A DNA stretch of 52,509 nt from Pseudomonas folii (GTDB taxonomy: Bacteria; Pseudomonadota; Gammaproteobacteria; Pseudomonadales; Pseudomonadaceae). This document shows, piece after piece, positions 9,959 to 18,136 of the stretch. Each line of letters begins with the position of its first letter. Position 1 is the first letter of the stretch. The notes under the pieces were generated by a model. The model was not told where the DNA came from, made no database searches, and saw only the letters and a program-made list of their open reading frames with translations. The DNA is taken from positions 1 through 52,509 of the forward strand of contig NZ_JACONW010000023.1 of assembly GCF_014357575.1 (NCBI RefSeq), in the 5' to 3' direction. A program made the position numbers and the translations under genes.

Positions 9959-12688
9959 TTAATTGATCGCGACGGCCGTCAGCAGTCGTTTTATTTCCGG
10001 CACACAGGAGCCGCACATAGTGCCGCAGCCCAGTTGTGCCTTCAGTTGACCCAGATCCAGACCTTTGCCGATGGCGTCGCACACGGCGTTTTCACTGACG
10101 TTCATGCAGTTGCACAACGTTTTGCTGCGGGTTGATTTACTTGTGCCCGAACCGGGAGCGCTGCTGATCGGCGCAAGCAACCAGCGGCGTAGCTCGTCGT
10201 CGATCTCCTGTCCGTCCAGCCAAAGGCTTTGCAACCAGTCCCAGGCGAGAGTTTCCCCGCCGAGACGGACCGCGGTGACCCGACCTTGATCCAGACGAAT
10301 GCGTTTGCTGATGCCTCGACGAGGATCGTCATAAGCCAGCACCGGGCCGTGATCCAGACCCAGCAACCGGTCAATCCGATCAAGCAGTTCTTGAGCAGGC
10401 GCTTCGCTGCTGGCCGCACGCAAGGTCAGGGCAGGGCGCTCCCGTCCAGCAAGACTCAAGCTGGTGTAGGGAAATTCGTCACACAGTGAGCGCAACGCAT
10501 CCAGTCGGAGCTGTACGTCCCCTTCGATAAGCACAAACAGCCGCCACGGCAGCTCGACCTTGTCGACGCGTACACCAGAATGCTTCAGTTCGGGCTGTTT
10601 AGAGATCGGGTCATAGGCTGGCTGTGTCAGGAGATTCACGCCGCCTTTGAGAAAACGATCACCCCAGTGCATCGGCAGGAAGGCATGACCCGCCTGCAAT
10701 CCATCATCGCTGGCTACCGGCACAATCACGCTGCCGCGTCGGCTCTCAAGACTGACCAGGTCACCGGATTGCAGTCGATGGCGATGCAGGTCTTCCGGGT
10801 GCAGGCTCAATACCGCTTCGCTGACATGGCCGAACAGGCGCGCTGCGGTGCCCGTGCGACTCATGCCATGCCATTGATCACGCAGGCGGCCGGTATTCAG
10901 CGTCAGTGGGAATCGACTGTCGCGCAGCTCTTTTGGTGCGCTGTACGGTTCGCTGATGAATCGGGCTCTGCCTGTTGTCGTTGGAAATTGGCTATCCAGA
11001 TACAGACGTGGCGTGCCATTGGCAGCTCCCTCGGGGAATGGCCATTGTTGCGGGCCATGCTGGTCGATGAGGCCGTAGCTGATACCAGACAAGTCCAGAT
11101 CGCGGCCTTTAGTCAAAAGCTTGTATTCGTCGAACAGTGCCTGAGGCTGCTGGAAATCAAAAAGCGCCTTTGCTTCAGGCTGTAGCCGAGCCTGGAGGCG
11201 TTGGGCGAAATCAACTGTGATTGCCCAGTCCGGACGTGCTTCGCCGGGCGCAGCAATCGCCTTGCGCACGTGAGAAATTCGTCTTTCGGAGTTGGTGACC
11301 GTGCCTTCTTTTTCGCCCCAGCTCGCAGCGGGCAGCAGCAGGTCGGCAAAACGTGCGGTTTCCGTTGTGCGAAAAGCTTCCTGCAGAACCACGAAAGGGC
11401 AGGTGTTCAAAGCTTCGCGAACTCGAGTCTGATCAGGCAGCGATTGAGCCGGGTTGGTGCAGGCGATCCACACGGCTTTGATTTGGCCGTTCTGCATCTG
11501 CTCGAACAGTTCGATGGCGGATAAGCCCGGTGTCGCCGGCAGTTTATCGATCCCCCAGTATCGCGCCACTTCAGCACGATGTTCGGGATTGGCCGCTTCC
11601 CGGTGGCCGGGCAGGAGGTTCGAAAGGCTGCCGGTTTCGCGGCCACCCATGGCATTGGGCTGGCCGGTCAGGGAAAAAGGCCCTGCGCCGGGACGGCCGA
11701 TTTGTCCGGTGGCCAGATGGAGGTTTATCAATGCACTGTTCTTGGCACTGCCCGCAGTGGACTGGTTCAAGCCCATGCACCACAACGACAGAAAACTCGG
11801 TGCCTGACCGATCCATTGCGCGCAGTCGTGCAGTTGCTGACGCGAGATGCCGCAGGTCTGCGCGACCATTTGCGGTGTGTAGTGGTGCACCAGGCTTTTC
11901 AGTTCGGTGTAGCCTTCGGTGTGCTGATCAATGAAATCCTGATCGACCTGGCCTTCCCGGAGCAACAAGTGCAGGATGCCGTGAAACAGCGCCACATCAG
12001 TTCCGGGGGTGATCGCCAGATGTATGTCCGCCAGATCGCAGGTATCGGTACGGCGTGGATCAATAACGATGATTTTCATGTCCGGGCGTTGGCTTTTCGC
12101 CTCTTCCAGGCGACGAAAAAGGATCGGGTGCGCGTAGGCCATGTTGCTGCCGACGATCATCACGCAATCGCTGAGCTCGATATCTTCATAGTTACAGGGC
12201 GGAGCGTCCGCACCCAGGCTGCGCTTGTAGCCGACCACCGCGGAGGACATGCAAAGGCGCGAGTTGCTGTCGATGTTGTTAGTACCCACTAGCGCCCGGG
12301 CGAGCTTGTTGAACGCGTAATAATCCTCGGTCAGCAATTGCCCTGAGATATAGAACGCAACGCTGTCAGGCCCGTGTTCGCGAATGGTTTCGGCAAACAC
12401 GTTGGCGGCGTGATCCAGAGCGGTATCCCAATCCGTTTCCGCTCGCGAAAGACTTTTGCTCAGGCGCAGTTCCGGGTACAGCGCCCTGGCGCTGAGGTCG
12501 CCCGTCAGGTGCAAGGTCGAACCCTTGCTGCACAGCTTGCCAAAGTTGGCCGGGTGCCCGGGATCACCGCTAACGCCGATGATGTTGCGCCCGTCATGTT
12601 CGATCAATACACCGCAGCCGACTCCGCAATAGCAGCAGGTGGACGCGGTGGTTTGCGTCGCAGGCACGGGAATGCTGGTCAGGCGCAT
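9959..12688 (-). CDS. nasC: assimilatory nitrate reductase, catalytic subunit
   Basis: 909-residue cytoplasmic molybdoenzyme reducing nitrate to nitrite. The N-terminus has the [4Fe-4S] cysteines (CCYCGVGCG, then KLCSKG, residues ~19-55). It is followed by the Mo-bis-MGD DMSO-reductase domains and a molybdopterin-dinucleotide-binding domain. The C-terminal extension has a BFD-like [2Fe-2S] site (CNCMNVSE and CGTMCGSC, residues ~865-897), as in NasA-type enzymes that receive electrons from a flavoprotein. The start overlaps the upstream reductase gene by 10 bp, implying coupled translation. Gene naming differs between species (nasA/nasC/narB); nasC follows P. aeruginosa use. Confidence 0.94.
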   Translation of the reverse strand: MRLTSIPVPATQTTASTCCYCGVGCGVLIEHDGRNIIGVSGDPGHPANFGKLCSKGSTLHLTGDLSARALYPELRLSKSLSRAETDWDTALDHAANVFAETIREHGPDSVAFYISGQLLTEDYYAFNKLARALVGTNNIDSNSRLCMSSAVVGYKRSLGADAPPCNYEDIELSDCVMIVGSNMAYAHPILFRRLEEAKSQRPDMKIIVIDPRRTDTCDLADIHLAITPGTDVALFHGILHLLLREGQVDQDFIDQHTEGYTELKSLVHHYTPQMVAQTCGISRQQLHDCAQWIGQAPSFLSLWCMGLNQSTAGSAKNSALINLHLATGQIGRPGAGPFSLTGQPNAMGGRETGSLSNLLPGHREAANPEHRAEVARYWGIDKLPATPGLSAIELFEQMQNGQIKAVWIACTNPAQSLPDQTRVREALNTCPFVVLQEAFRTTETARFADLLLPAASWGEKEGTVTNSERRISHVRKAIAAPGEARPDWAITVDFAQRLQARLQPEAKALFDFQQPQALFDEYKLLTKGRDLDLSGISYGLIDQHGPQQWPFPEGAANGTPRLYLDSQFPTTTGRARFISEPYSAPKELRDSRFPLTLNTGRLRDQWHGMSRTGTAARLFGHVSEAVLSLHPEDLHRHRLQSGDLVSLESRRGSVIVPVASDDGLQAGHAFLPMHWGDRFLKGGVNLLTQPAYDPISKQPELKHSGVRVDKVELPWRLFVLIEGDVQLRLDALRSLCDEFPYTSLSLAGRERPALTLRAASSEAPAQELLDRIDRLLGLDHGPVLAYDDPRRGISKRIRLDQGRVTAVRLGGETLAWDWLQSLWLDGQEIDDELRRWLLAPISSAPGSGTSKSTRSKTLCNCMNVSENAVCDAIGKGLDLGQLKAQLGCGTMCGSCVPEIKRLLTAVAIN

Positions 12689-13917
12689 AGCGCAATGTCC
12701 GTTTGCGGCGTGACGGTTTCGCCGAACATCAGTTGGTCACGCAAGGTGTTGATAGTTTGGCCACTGCGGATCAGACGCATGTACCAGCCGCCGTCAGTGG
12801 TGTCGCCGTACAAACAGGCGCCCACCAGCACGTCGTTTCTAATCACCAGTTTTTTATAGCGCCCGCTGATGGGGTCTAGCAGGGTAATGGTTTCGGCGTC
12901 TTCACCGCCCATGAAGTCCCCTGCGGAAAACAGGTCAATGCCGGTCACTTTCAACTTCGTCGAAGTGACAGAGCCCTTGTAGCGAGCGAAGCCCAGTTGC
13001 GCGAGATGATTGGCGCAGACTTTGGCTTGTTCGAACAGCGGTGCTACAAGACCGTAGGCTGTACCGCGATGGCTGGCGCATTCGCCAATGGCATAAATGC
13101 GCGGGTCGTAGGTTTGCAAAGTGTCGTTGACCAGAATCCCTCGATTGCAAGGCAAACCAGCCATTTCTGCCAGTTCGGTCGCCGGGCGGATGCCCGCCGC
13201 CATGACCACCAGATCAGCGGGGATCACATCACCATTTTTGAACTGCACGGCTTTCACCGCGCCTTTGCCGTTGTCCTGCAGCGCTTCGGTCTGCTCGTTC
13301 AGGCGAAAGTGCAAGCCACGAGCTTCCAGTGCGGCTTGCAGCAATTGCCCGGCGGTTTTATCCAGTTGACGTTCCAGCAGCCATTTGCCGATGTGGACCA
13401 CAGTTACGTCCATGCCGCGCATCTTCAGGCCGTTGGCCGCTTCCAGGCCGAGCAGGCCGCCACCGATGACTACTGCATGTTTTCGGGTTTTGGCAGTGTG
13501 AATCATGATGCGGGTGTCGGCGATGTCGCGGTAACCGATCACGCCGCCGAGGGTGCTGCCAGGCATGGGTGGCATGAAGGGGGTCGAGCCTGTGGCAATC
13601 AGCAGGCGATCGTAATGCGCGACGGTGCCGTCGTCGGCGATCACCTGGCGTTTCGCACGGTCGATTTTCACCACCCTGCGGTTGAGCAGCAGTCGAATGT
13701 TGTTGCTCAAGTACCATTCCAGATCGTTGAGCACGATGTCTTCGAATTTCTGCTCACCGGCCAGCACTGGGGACAGCATGATGCGGTTGTAATTGGGGTG
13801 CGGTTCGGCGCCGAATACGGTGATGTCGTAGAGTTCGTCACTGAGTTTCAGCAGCTCTTCAAGGGTTCGAACCCCGGCCATGCCGTTGCCAATCATTACC
13901 AGTTTGAGTTTTCTCAT
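12679..13917 (-). CDS. NAD(P)/FAD-dependent oxidoreductase, NirB N-terminal-like (probable electron donor to nitrate reductase)
   Basis: 412-residue pyridine-nucleotide disulfide-type flavoprotein: FAD-binding GNGMAGVRTLEEL at the N-terminus, ATGSTPF, NAD(P)-binding VIGGGLLGLEAANGL near residue 148, and a second FAD contact (AIGECASHRG). It matches only the N-terminal half of NirB. The siroheme/[4Fe-4S] half and nirD are absent, and the frame ends in a normal stop overlapping nasC, so this looks like a dedicated gene and not a broken nirB. ATG 13917 has a GGAGG site. By analogy with Klebsiella NasC and Bacillus NasB it should pass electrons from NAD(P)H to the adjacent nitrate reductase. Confidence 0.86.
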   Translation of the reverse strand: MRKLKLVMIGNGMAGVRTLEELLKLSDELYDITVFGAEPHPNYNRIMLSPVLAGEQKFEDIVLNDLEWYLSNNIRLLLNRRVVKIDRAKRQVIADDGTVAHYDRLLIATGSTPFMPPMPGSTLGGVIGYRDIADTRIMIHTAKTRKHAVVIGGGLLGLEAANGLKMRGMDVTVVHIGKWLLERQLDKTAGQLLQAALEARGLHFRLNEQTEALQDNGKGAVKAVQFKNGDVIPADLVVMAAGIRPATELAEMAGLPCNRGILVNDTLQTYDPRIYAIGECASHRGTAYGLVAPLFEQAKVCANHLAQLGFARYKGSVTSTKLKVTGIDLFSAGDFMGGEDAETITLLDPISGRYKKLVIRNDVLVGACLYGDTTDGGWYMRLIRSGQTINTLRDQLMFGETVTPQTDIALCA

Positions 13918-13964
13918 CTTGCCTCCGAGAAGCCCGCGAGAGGGTGCTCGACAAATTCTGCACA

Positions 13965-14007
13965 AACAAAAAAGGCGTCCCGCTAGATAACTAGCGAGGA
14001 CGCCTTT
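13965..14007 (-). terminator. attenuator terminator in the reductase operon leader
   Basis: On the minus strand AAAGGCGTCC (14007-13998) pairs perfectly with GGACGCCTTT (13980-13971), with an inner CGCTAG/CTAGCG stem and a T run after the stem. It lies 47 bp before the reductase ATG, so it must be bypassed for expression. Confidence 0.88.
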
Positions 14008-14074
14008 GTCCGGTCCCGTTCTCTCGGGAAGCTCAGCCTTCGTCTTTGAAAGCTGTAGCGATGTGAGTTGCTTG
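13965..14074 (-). promoter_or_regulatory. NasT (ANTAR) antitermination leader of the reductase operon
   Basis: On the minus strand, hairpin P1 is TCCCG-AGAGAA-CGGGA (14029-14014) and hairpin P2 is GGAC-AAAGGC-GTCC (14011-13998). Both loops are six bases with A1 and G4, the signature recognised by ANTAR proteins. The P2 loop and 3' arm are the same bases as the 5' arm of the terminator that follows, so P2 and terminator cannot form together. The expected transcript start is near 14074 from the sigma-54 promoter. NasT is encoded 3.6 kb upstream in the same locus. Confidence 0.85.
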
Positions 14075-14084
14075 AGGAGAGATA

Positions 14085-14100
14085 TGCAGGGGTTGTGCCA
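14085..14100 (-). promoter_or_regulatory. sigma-54 promoter of the reductase-nasC-cobA operon
   Basis: Minus-strand TGGCACAACCCCTGCA has the invariant GG (-24) and GC (-12) ten bases apart and matches the RpoN consensus closely. This fits NtrC-dependent nitrogen control. A possible NtrC half-match (TGCACTA, 14228-14234 on the plus strand) is too weak to call. Confidence 0.8.
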
Positions 14101-14121
14101 GATAGCGCGTCTAAATCGATT

Positions 14122-14209
14122 TGTTGGAGCGAGGCTTGCCCGCGAAGAACGGTAATGCGGAATATCTTTCGACCGTGGTGTCCGTTCGCGGGCAAGCCTC
14201 GCTCCAACA
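14122..14209. repeat. REPIN-like palindromic doublet
   Basis: Perfect 25-base arms (14122-14146 and 14185-14209, inverted) begin TGTTGGAGCGAGG and enclose 38 bases. The arms resemble Pseudomonas REP sequences (GGAGCGAGGCTTGC type). The element sits between the kinase stop and the sigma-54 promoter of the reductase operon. Confidence 0.85.
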
Positions 14210-14250
14210 GGTCCAATCAAGTGCGCAGTGCACTATTGCAGGGCGTGGCG

Positions 14251-15909
14251 TCAATGACGCATCAACCAGACAATCCCCACTAAATTCACCAGCAACGAAA
14301 CCAGCGCCACTGTGCGCCAGACTTTCAGCGGTTCACGCTCCAGCAGCGGCTGTGCACGTTTAACCATGGGCCGGTGTTCGGCCTGTTCCAGCTCCAGCAA
14401 CCACTGTTCTGCGGTTTCATAGCGCAGTTGCGGATCGGCCTGCAGTGCCACGCTCAAGTTGTGATCCAGCCAGTCGGGAAGGTCTGGTCGATAGCGGCTG
14501 GCAGGCGTGGGCGTGCCGAAGCGCCGATGCTGGAATGCCTCAATCTCGCCGTACGGATAATGCCCGGTGAGCAGGTAATAGAGGGTGACGCCCACCGCGT
14601 AAAGATCCTGGCGGGGGGTGGGCTCGTCGCTATTGAACGCTTCAGGTGCAATAAAGCTTGGCGTGCCCGGCAACTCGCCCGGCGTCAGCGTGGAAAGGCC
14701 GGGACAGTAGGCGAGACCAAAGTCCAGCAGGCGCAACTCGCCGTCATCTTCGAGCAGCAGGTTTTCCGGTTTGATGTCCCGGTGGATGATGTTGCGCCGA
14801 TGCAGCAAACCCACGGCACGCAACAGCTGCGTGGCATGGCTCAGCCATTGCGCCACGGACATCGGGCCGTGCTCGGTGAATGATTGTGCCAGGCTGCGCC
14901 CTGGATGCTCGCGCATCACGTAATACAGGTGCTGGCGATCAGGTGCGGAATGGATTTCAGGAAAGAACCGCCCCGCAACCCGGCGTAAAAACCATTCTTC
15001 CAGTAGTAATCCCTGGCCTGCGCCGGGCTCGTCATGGCGATTGCCAGGAAGGGTTTTCAGCAGCCAGCGCTGGTTTTGCGCATCGTTGACCCGATACAGC
15101 AATGACTGGCGAGACTCAGCCAGCAGACCTTGAATCTGCCAGCCTTCGAAAAGTTGTCCAGGTTTCAGTAATGGCGGCAGCGGCCATTGTTGAAGCTGAA
15201 TGAGTGCGTCGCCAAGGTCATCCTGACCCAGCGCATCGACGCGAATCAATACAGCGCTGGCGTTATCCTGACTGCCTGCGAGATGGGCGGCGCTGACCAG
15301 CGTCTGCACGGCGCGATCCAGGTCCTCCTGTTCGGCGAGAATCGAGCGAATGCTGGCATCACCCAGCGTTGCCCAGACCCCATCGCTGAGCAACAGCAGG
15401 CGTTCGCCCTCGCGCAACTCGCCGTCCAGGTAATCCATGACTACATATTGATCCAGCCCCAGCGCGCGTTTGAGCACGTGCTGCATGTCGGGCTGTTCCC
15501 AGACGTGGTCTTCACTGATGCGTTGCAGCTCTCCGCTGTGCCAGCGATAGACGCGGCAATCGCCGACGTGAGCCAGGGTGAAACGCCTGCCACGCAGCAC
15601 CAGCGCGCTCAGCGTGGTCAGCAAGCCGTTGGCTTGCAACCATCGATTTTGCGCCAGCAGCAGGCGGTCAAGGGATTGGGCGACGCCCCAGGTTTCAGGC
15701 GTCGAGTAGTAATCCAGTGCCAGGGCCTGCAAGGTTGATTGCGCTGCGAGAGCGCCATCAGCGCACTGACTGACGCCATCCGCCAGGGCAAACAGATAGC
15801 CCTTGCTGGCGGCAAGGGCCGGGGCCGGAGTGACCAGGCGTATGGCGTCCTGATTCTCCGCCCGCGGCCCACTGGCACTGAATTGAGCAAGGCTCAGTTG
15901 CAAGCTCAT
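14251..15909 (-). CDS. bifunctional PP2C phosphatase / Ser-Thr protein kinase, membrane-anchored
   Basis: 552-residue protein with two opposed activities. Residues ~1-235 are a PP2C-type phosphatase (ALADGVSQC, HVGDCRVYR, LLLSDGVW, GSQDNASAV). Residues ~255-520 are a Hanks-type kinase with HRDIKPEN catalytic loop, LLDFGLA and IAPEA; the glycine-rich loop is weak. A C-terminal hydrophobic helix (VALVSLLVNLVGIVWLM) suggests membrane anchoring with a cytoplasmic body. It begins 8 bp after the nasA transporter stop, so both are one operon. PA1782 holds the same place in P. aeruginosa. The target is unknown; NasA is an obvious candidate. Confidence 0.9.
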   Translation of the reverse strand: MSLQLSLAQFSASGPRAENQDAIRLVTPAPALAASKGYLFALADGVSQCADGALAAQSTLQALALDYYSTPETWGVAQSLDRLLLAQNRWLQANGLLTTLSALVLRGRRFTLAHVGDCRVYRWHSGELQRISEDHVWEQPDMQHVLKRALGLDQYVVMDYLDGELREGERLLLLSDGVWATLGDASIRSILAEQEDLDRAVQTLVSAAHLAGSQDNASAVLIRVDALGQDDLGDALIQLQQWPLPPLLKPGQLFEGWQIQGLLAESRQSLLYRVNDAQNQRWLLKTLPGNRHDEPGAGQGLLLEEWFLRRVAGRFFPEIHSAPDRQHLYYVMREHPGRSLAQSFTEHGPMSVAQWLSHATQLLRAVGLLHRRNIIHRDIKPENLLLEDDGELRLLDFGLAYCPGLSTLTPGELPGTPSFIAPEAFNSDEPTPRQDLYAVGVTLYYLLTGHYPYGEIEAFQHRRFGTPTPASRYRPDLPDWLDHNLSVALQADPQLRYETAEQWLLELEQAEHRPMVKRAQPLLEREPLKVWRTVALVSLLVNLVGIVWLMRH

Positions 15910-15917
15910 CAAGTGAC

Positions 15918-17129
15918 TCAGACGCGAGCAGCGGTGACGGCTGCCGAACCCCAGGTGGTTCTCCAGCGGCGCTTGACGTTAAGCAGGCCGAACCATGCCA
16001 GCACGCCAAGAAACGCGAACAACCAAAGGCCCATCTGATAGTCGCCGGTGTGTTGCTTGATCGAGCCCAGACCTGCCGCGAGCAGGAAACCACCGATACC
16101 ACCAGCCATGCCGATCAAGCCGGTCATGACGCCAATTTCCTTGCGAAAGCGTTGTGGCACCAGTTGGAAAACTGCGCCATTACCGGCACCCAGACCGAGC
16201 ATCGCTGCGACAAACAAGGCCAGTGCTGCCCAGGAACTGGGCAGGTTGAAACCAACGGCCGCGATGCAGATAGCAGCCACCGCGTACATGCCTGCCAGGG
16301 TGCGGATACCGCCAAAACGGTCGGCCAGTGCGCCGCCCAGTGGGCGCATCAGGCTGCCACCGAATACGCAGGCCGCGGTGTAGTAACCGGCAGTGACCGG
16401 GCTCAGCCCGTATTGGTCGTTGAAGTAGCCGGGCAGGGCGCTGGCCAGACCAATGAAGCCGCCAAAGGTGACGCTGTAGAAAAACATGAACCACCAGCTG
16501 TCACGATCACCCAGCGCCTTGAGGTAGTCGCCCATGGACTTGGGTTTCGCCCGCTCCGGCGCATTACGTGCCATCAGCGAAAACGCGATCAGGGTCAGGA
16601 CCAGCGGGATGACCGCAAAACCGAACACGTTGCTCCAGCCAAACGCCGCAGCCAGTACCGGAGCAATCAACGCGGCTAGCACGGTACCTGAGTTGCCCGC
16701 ACCGGCAATGCCCATCGCTTTGCCTTGATGCTCTGCTGGATACCACTGGGAAGCCAGCGGCAGCGCGACGGCGAACGATGCACCGGCTACGCCGAGGAAT
16801 ACGCCCAGCAACAGCGCTTGCTCGTAGGTATGGATGCCCAGATTCCAGGCAGTGAACAGCGCCAGGATAACGATGACCTGACCGATGATCCCGGCGGTTT
16901 TCGGCGACAGTTGGTCCGCCACAATCCCCATCACAAAGCGCAGCAGGGCGCCTGCCAGAATCGGCGTTGCCACCATCAGGCCGCGTTGTTGAGTGGTCAG
17001 TTGCAGGTCTGTCGCAATTTGCACCGCCATCGGACCGAGCAGGTACCAGACCATGAAGCTCAGATCGAAATACAGAAAGGCGGCGAACAGGGTCGGTTTG
17101 TGGCCGGCCTTCCAGAAGCTTGTATTCAT
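15918..17129 (-). CDS. nasA: NarK/NasA-family nitrate transporter (MFS)
   Basis: 403-residue major-facilitator protein with about 12 hydrophobic helices. The nitrate signature is present as GAGNGAVFQLVP near residue 310, with a matching GxxGNSGT segment in the first half. It imports nitrate (or nitrite) across the inner membrane for assimilation. ATG 17129 has a GAGGTG site; the in-frame extension upstream lies in the leader RNA and is not convincing. It is followed closely by the phosphatase-kinase gene and preceded by an antitermination leader. Confidence 0.93.
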   Translation of the reverse strand: MNTSFWKAGHKPTLFAAFLYFDLSFMVWYLLGPMAVQIATDLQLTTQQRGLMVATPILAGALLRFVMGIVADQLSPKTAGIIGQVIVILALFTAWNLGIHTYEQALLLGVFLGVAGASFAVALPLASQWYPAEHQGKAMGIAGAGNSGTVLAALIAPVLAAAFGWSNVFGFAVIPLVLTLIAFSLMARNAPERAKPKSMGDYLKALGDRDSWWFMFFYSVTFGGFIGLASALPGYFNDQYGLSPVTAGYYTAACVFGGSLMRPLGGALADRFGGIRTLAGMYAVAAICIAAVGFNLPSSWAALALFVAAMLGLGAGNGAVFQLVPQRFRKEIGVMTGLIGMAGGIGGFLLAAGLGSIKQHTGDYQMGLWLFAFLGVLAWFGLLNVKRRWRTTWGSAAVTAARV

Positions 17130-17270
17130 TGAACACCTCATCTGCAAAAAGGGAGATCTGTCGTTTCGGACACGGACCCGAAACACAGGGGCTTGAAGCT
17201 GTAAAGACTTGCAGGTGGGCGTCCACGACCTCGGCAGCACCACCGACCCCGATCACTGGGGCCAAAACGC

Positions 17271-17317
17271 AAAAACGCCGCAACCCGATTCGCCTTGGCG
17301 AAAGAGGTGTGCGACGT
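17271..17317 (-). terminator. attenuator terminator in the nasA leader
   Basis: Minus-strand ACGTCGCA (17317-17310) pairs with TGCGGCGT (17282-17275) with one G-U pair. It encloses a smaller TTCGC-CAAG-GCGAA hairpin and is followed by TTTTT. It lies about 140 bp before the nasA start. Confidence 0.82.
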
Positions 17318-17357
17318 CTTTGTCGTAAAGTGGGGCAACCGCCGTTGGTTACCTGTG
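17271..17357 (-). promoter_or_regulatory. NasT (ANTAR) antitermination leader of nasA
   Basis: On the minus strand, P1 is a 7-bp stem GGTAACC-AACGGC-GGTTGCC (17353-17334) and P2 is CGAC-AAAGAC-GTCG (17325-17312). Both hexaloops have A1 and G4. P1 starts about 4 bases after the predicted transcript start. The P2 3' arm lies inside the terminator 5' arm (17317-17310), giving the mutually exclusive antiterminator/terminator layout. Confidence 0.85.
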
Positions 17358-17367
17358 TTGATTAACT

Positions 17368-17383
17368 AGCAAAAGCTGGGCCA
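17368..17383 (-). promoter_or_regulatory. sigma-54 promoter of nasA-kinase operon
   Basis: Minus-strand TGGCCCAGCTTTTGCT has GG and GC with the fixed 10-base spacing. The predicted start, near 17357, falls just ahead of the first leader hairpin. Confidence 0.78.
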
Positions 17384-17427
17384 TCTGGAAAATCGTACGA
17401 TTCACCTCATTTTGTAATGCATTCCCA

Positions 17428-17529
17428 TGTGGGAGCCGGGCTTGGCCGCGATAAGGTGTACGCGGTCTAAGTGAATAGCGTCCAGCCTGATAGTCGGAAT
17501 GCCGCCCAGACCAACCTCTGCTCCCACAA
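17428..17529. repeat. degenerate palindromic repeat between nasT and nasA
   Basis: The stretch is bounded by TGTGGGAG (17428) and CTCCCACA (17520-17527), typical of Pseudomonas REP-pair elements, with a GGCTTGGCCGCGATAAGG inner segment. Its right-hand ~70 bp (17461-17529) is repeated with divergence at 52381-52450 near the other end of the window. Confidence 0.6.
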
Positions 17530-17547
17530 ATCCAAAAAATCAACGAT

Positions 17548-18123
17548 TCACCCCAACAATTCACTCATCGCGATAATCTGCTCCGCCACCTGAATCAGCT
17601 TCTGCTGTTTGCTCATGGCCTGGCGGCGCATCAGGGTGTAGGCCTCTTCTTCTTTGCACTCCTTCATTTTCATCAGCAAACCCTTGGCCAGCTCGATGCG
17701 TTTGCGTTCGGCCAGTTGCTGGTCCCGTGCCTGAAGTTGGGCACGCAAGGCCTGATCGCTCTCAAAACGGGCCATGGCCACATCAAGGATTGGCTGCAGG
17801 CGCTGGGCGTGAATGCCCTCGACGATATACGCACTGACGCCGGACTTGATGGCCTGACGCATCACCCCCGGATCATGTTCATCGGTAAACATCACGATAG
17901 GGCGAGGTTGGTCGCGACTGACCATCACGACCTGCTCCATGACATCGCGGCCGGGGGATTCAGTGTCGATCAGGATGACATCCGGGCGAAGCGCTTCAAC
18001 CCGGGCGGGCAAGTCAATAATCAGTCCGGATTCGTCGATCACTTCAAAGCCCGCTTCGCTCAGCGCGGCTTTCAGGCGGCCGACTTTTTTTGCCGTGTCG
18101 TTGATCAAGAGGATACGCAACAT
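17548..18123 (-). CDS. nasT: ANTAR-domain response regulator / antiterminator NasT
   Basis: 191-residue RNA-binding antiterminator: a degenerate N-terminal receiver-like domain (residues ~1-120) and a C-terminal ANTAR domain (IELAKGLLMKMK, EAYTLMRRQAM, residues ~130-185). NasT proteins bind tandem hexaloop hairpins and block termination. Without nitrate or nitrite they are held by NasS. Three leaders in this locus carry such hairpins. GAGGAG precedes the ATG, which lies 13 bp after the nasS stop. Confidence 0.95.
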   Translation of the reverse strand: MLRILLINDTAKKVGRLKAALSEAGFEVIDESGLIIDLPARVEALRPDVILIDTESPGRDVMEQVVMVSRDQPRPIVMFTDEHDPGVMRQAIKSGVSAYIVEGIHAQRLQPILDVAMARFESDQALRAQLQARDQQLAERKRIELAKGLLMKMKECKEEEAYTLMRRQAMSKQQKLIQVAEQIIAMSELLG

Positions 18124-18136
18124 AATCGTCAGCTCC

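Noticed and set aside
12679..13917. Truncated pseudogene of nirB
   Set aside because: The frame is intact, has a good ribosome-binding site, ends in a stop overlapping nasC, and has its own regulated leader.
14228..14243. NtrC-binding site
   Set aside because: Only the left half matches the GCAC...GGTGC dyad; the right half is too poor.
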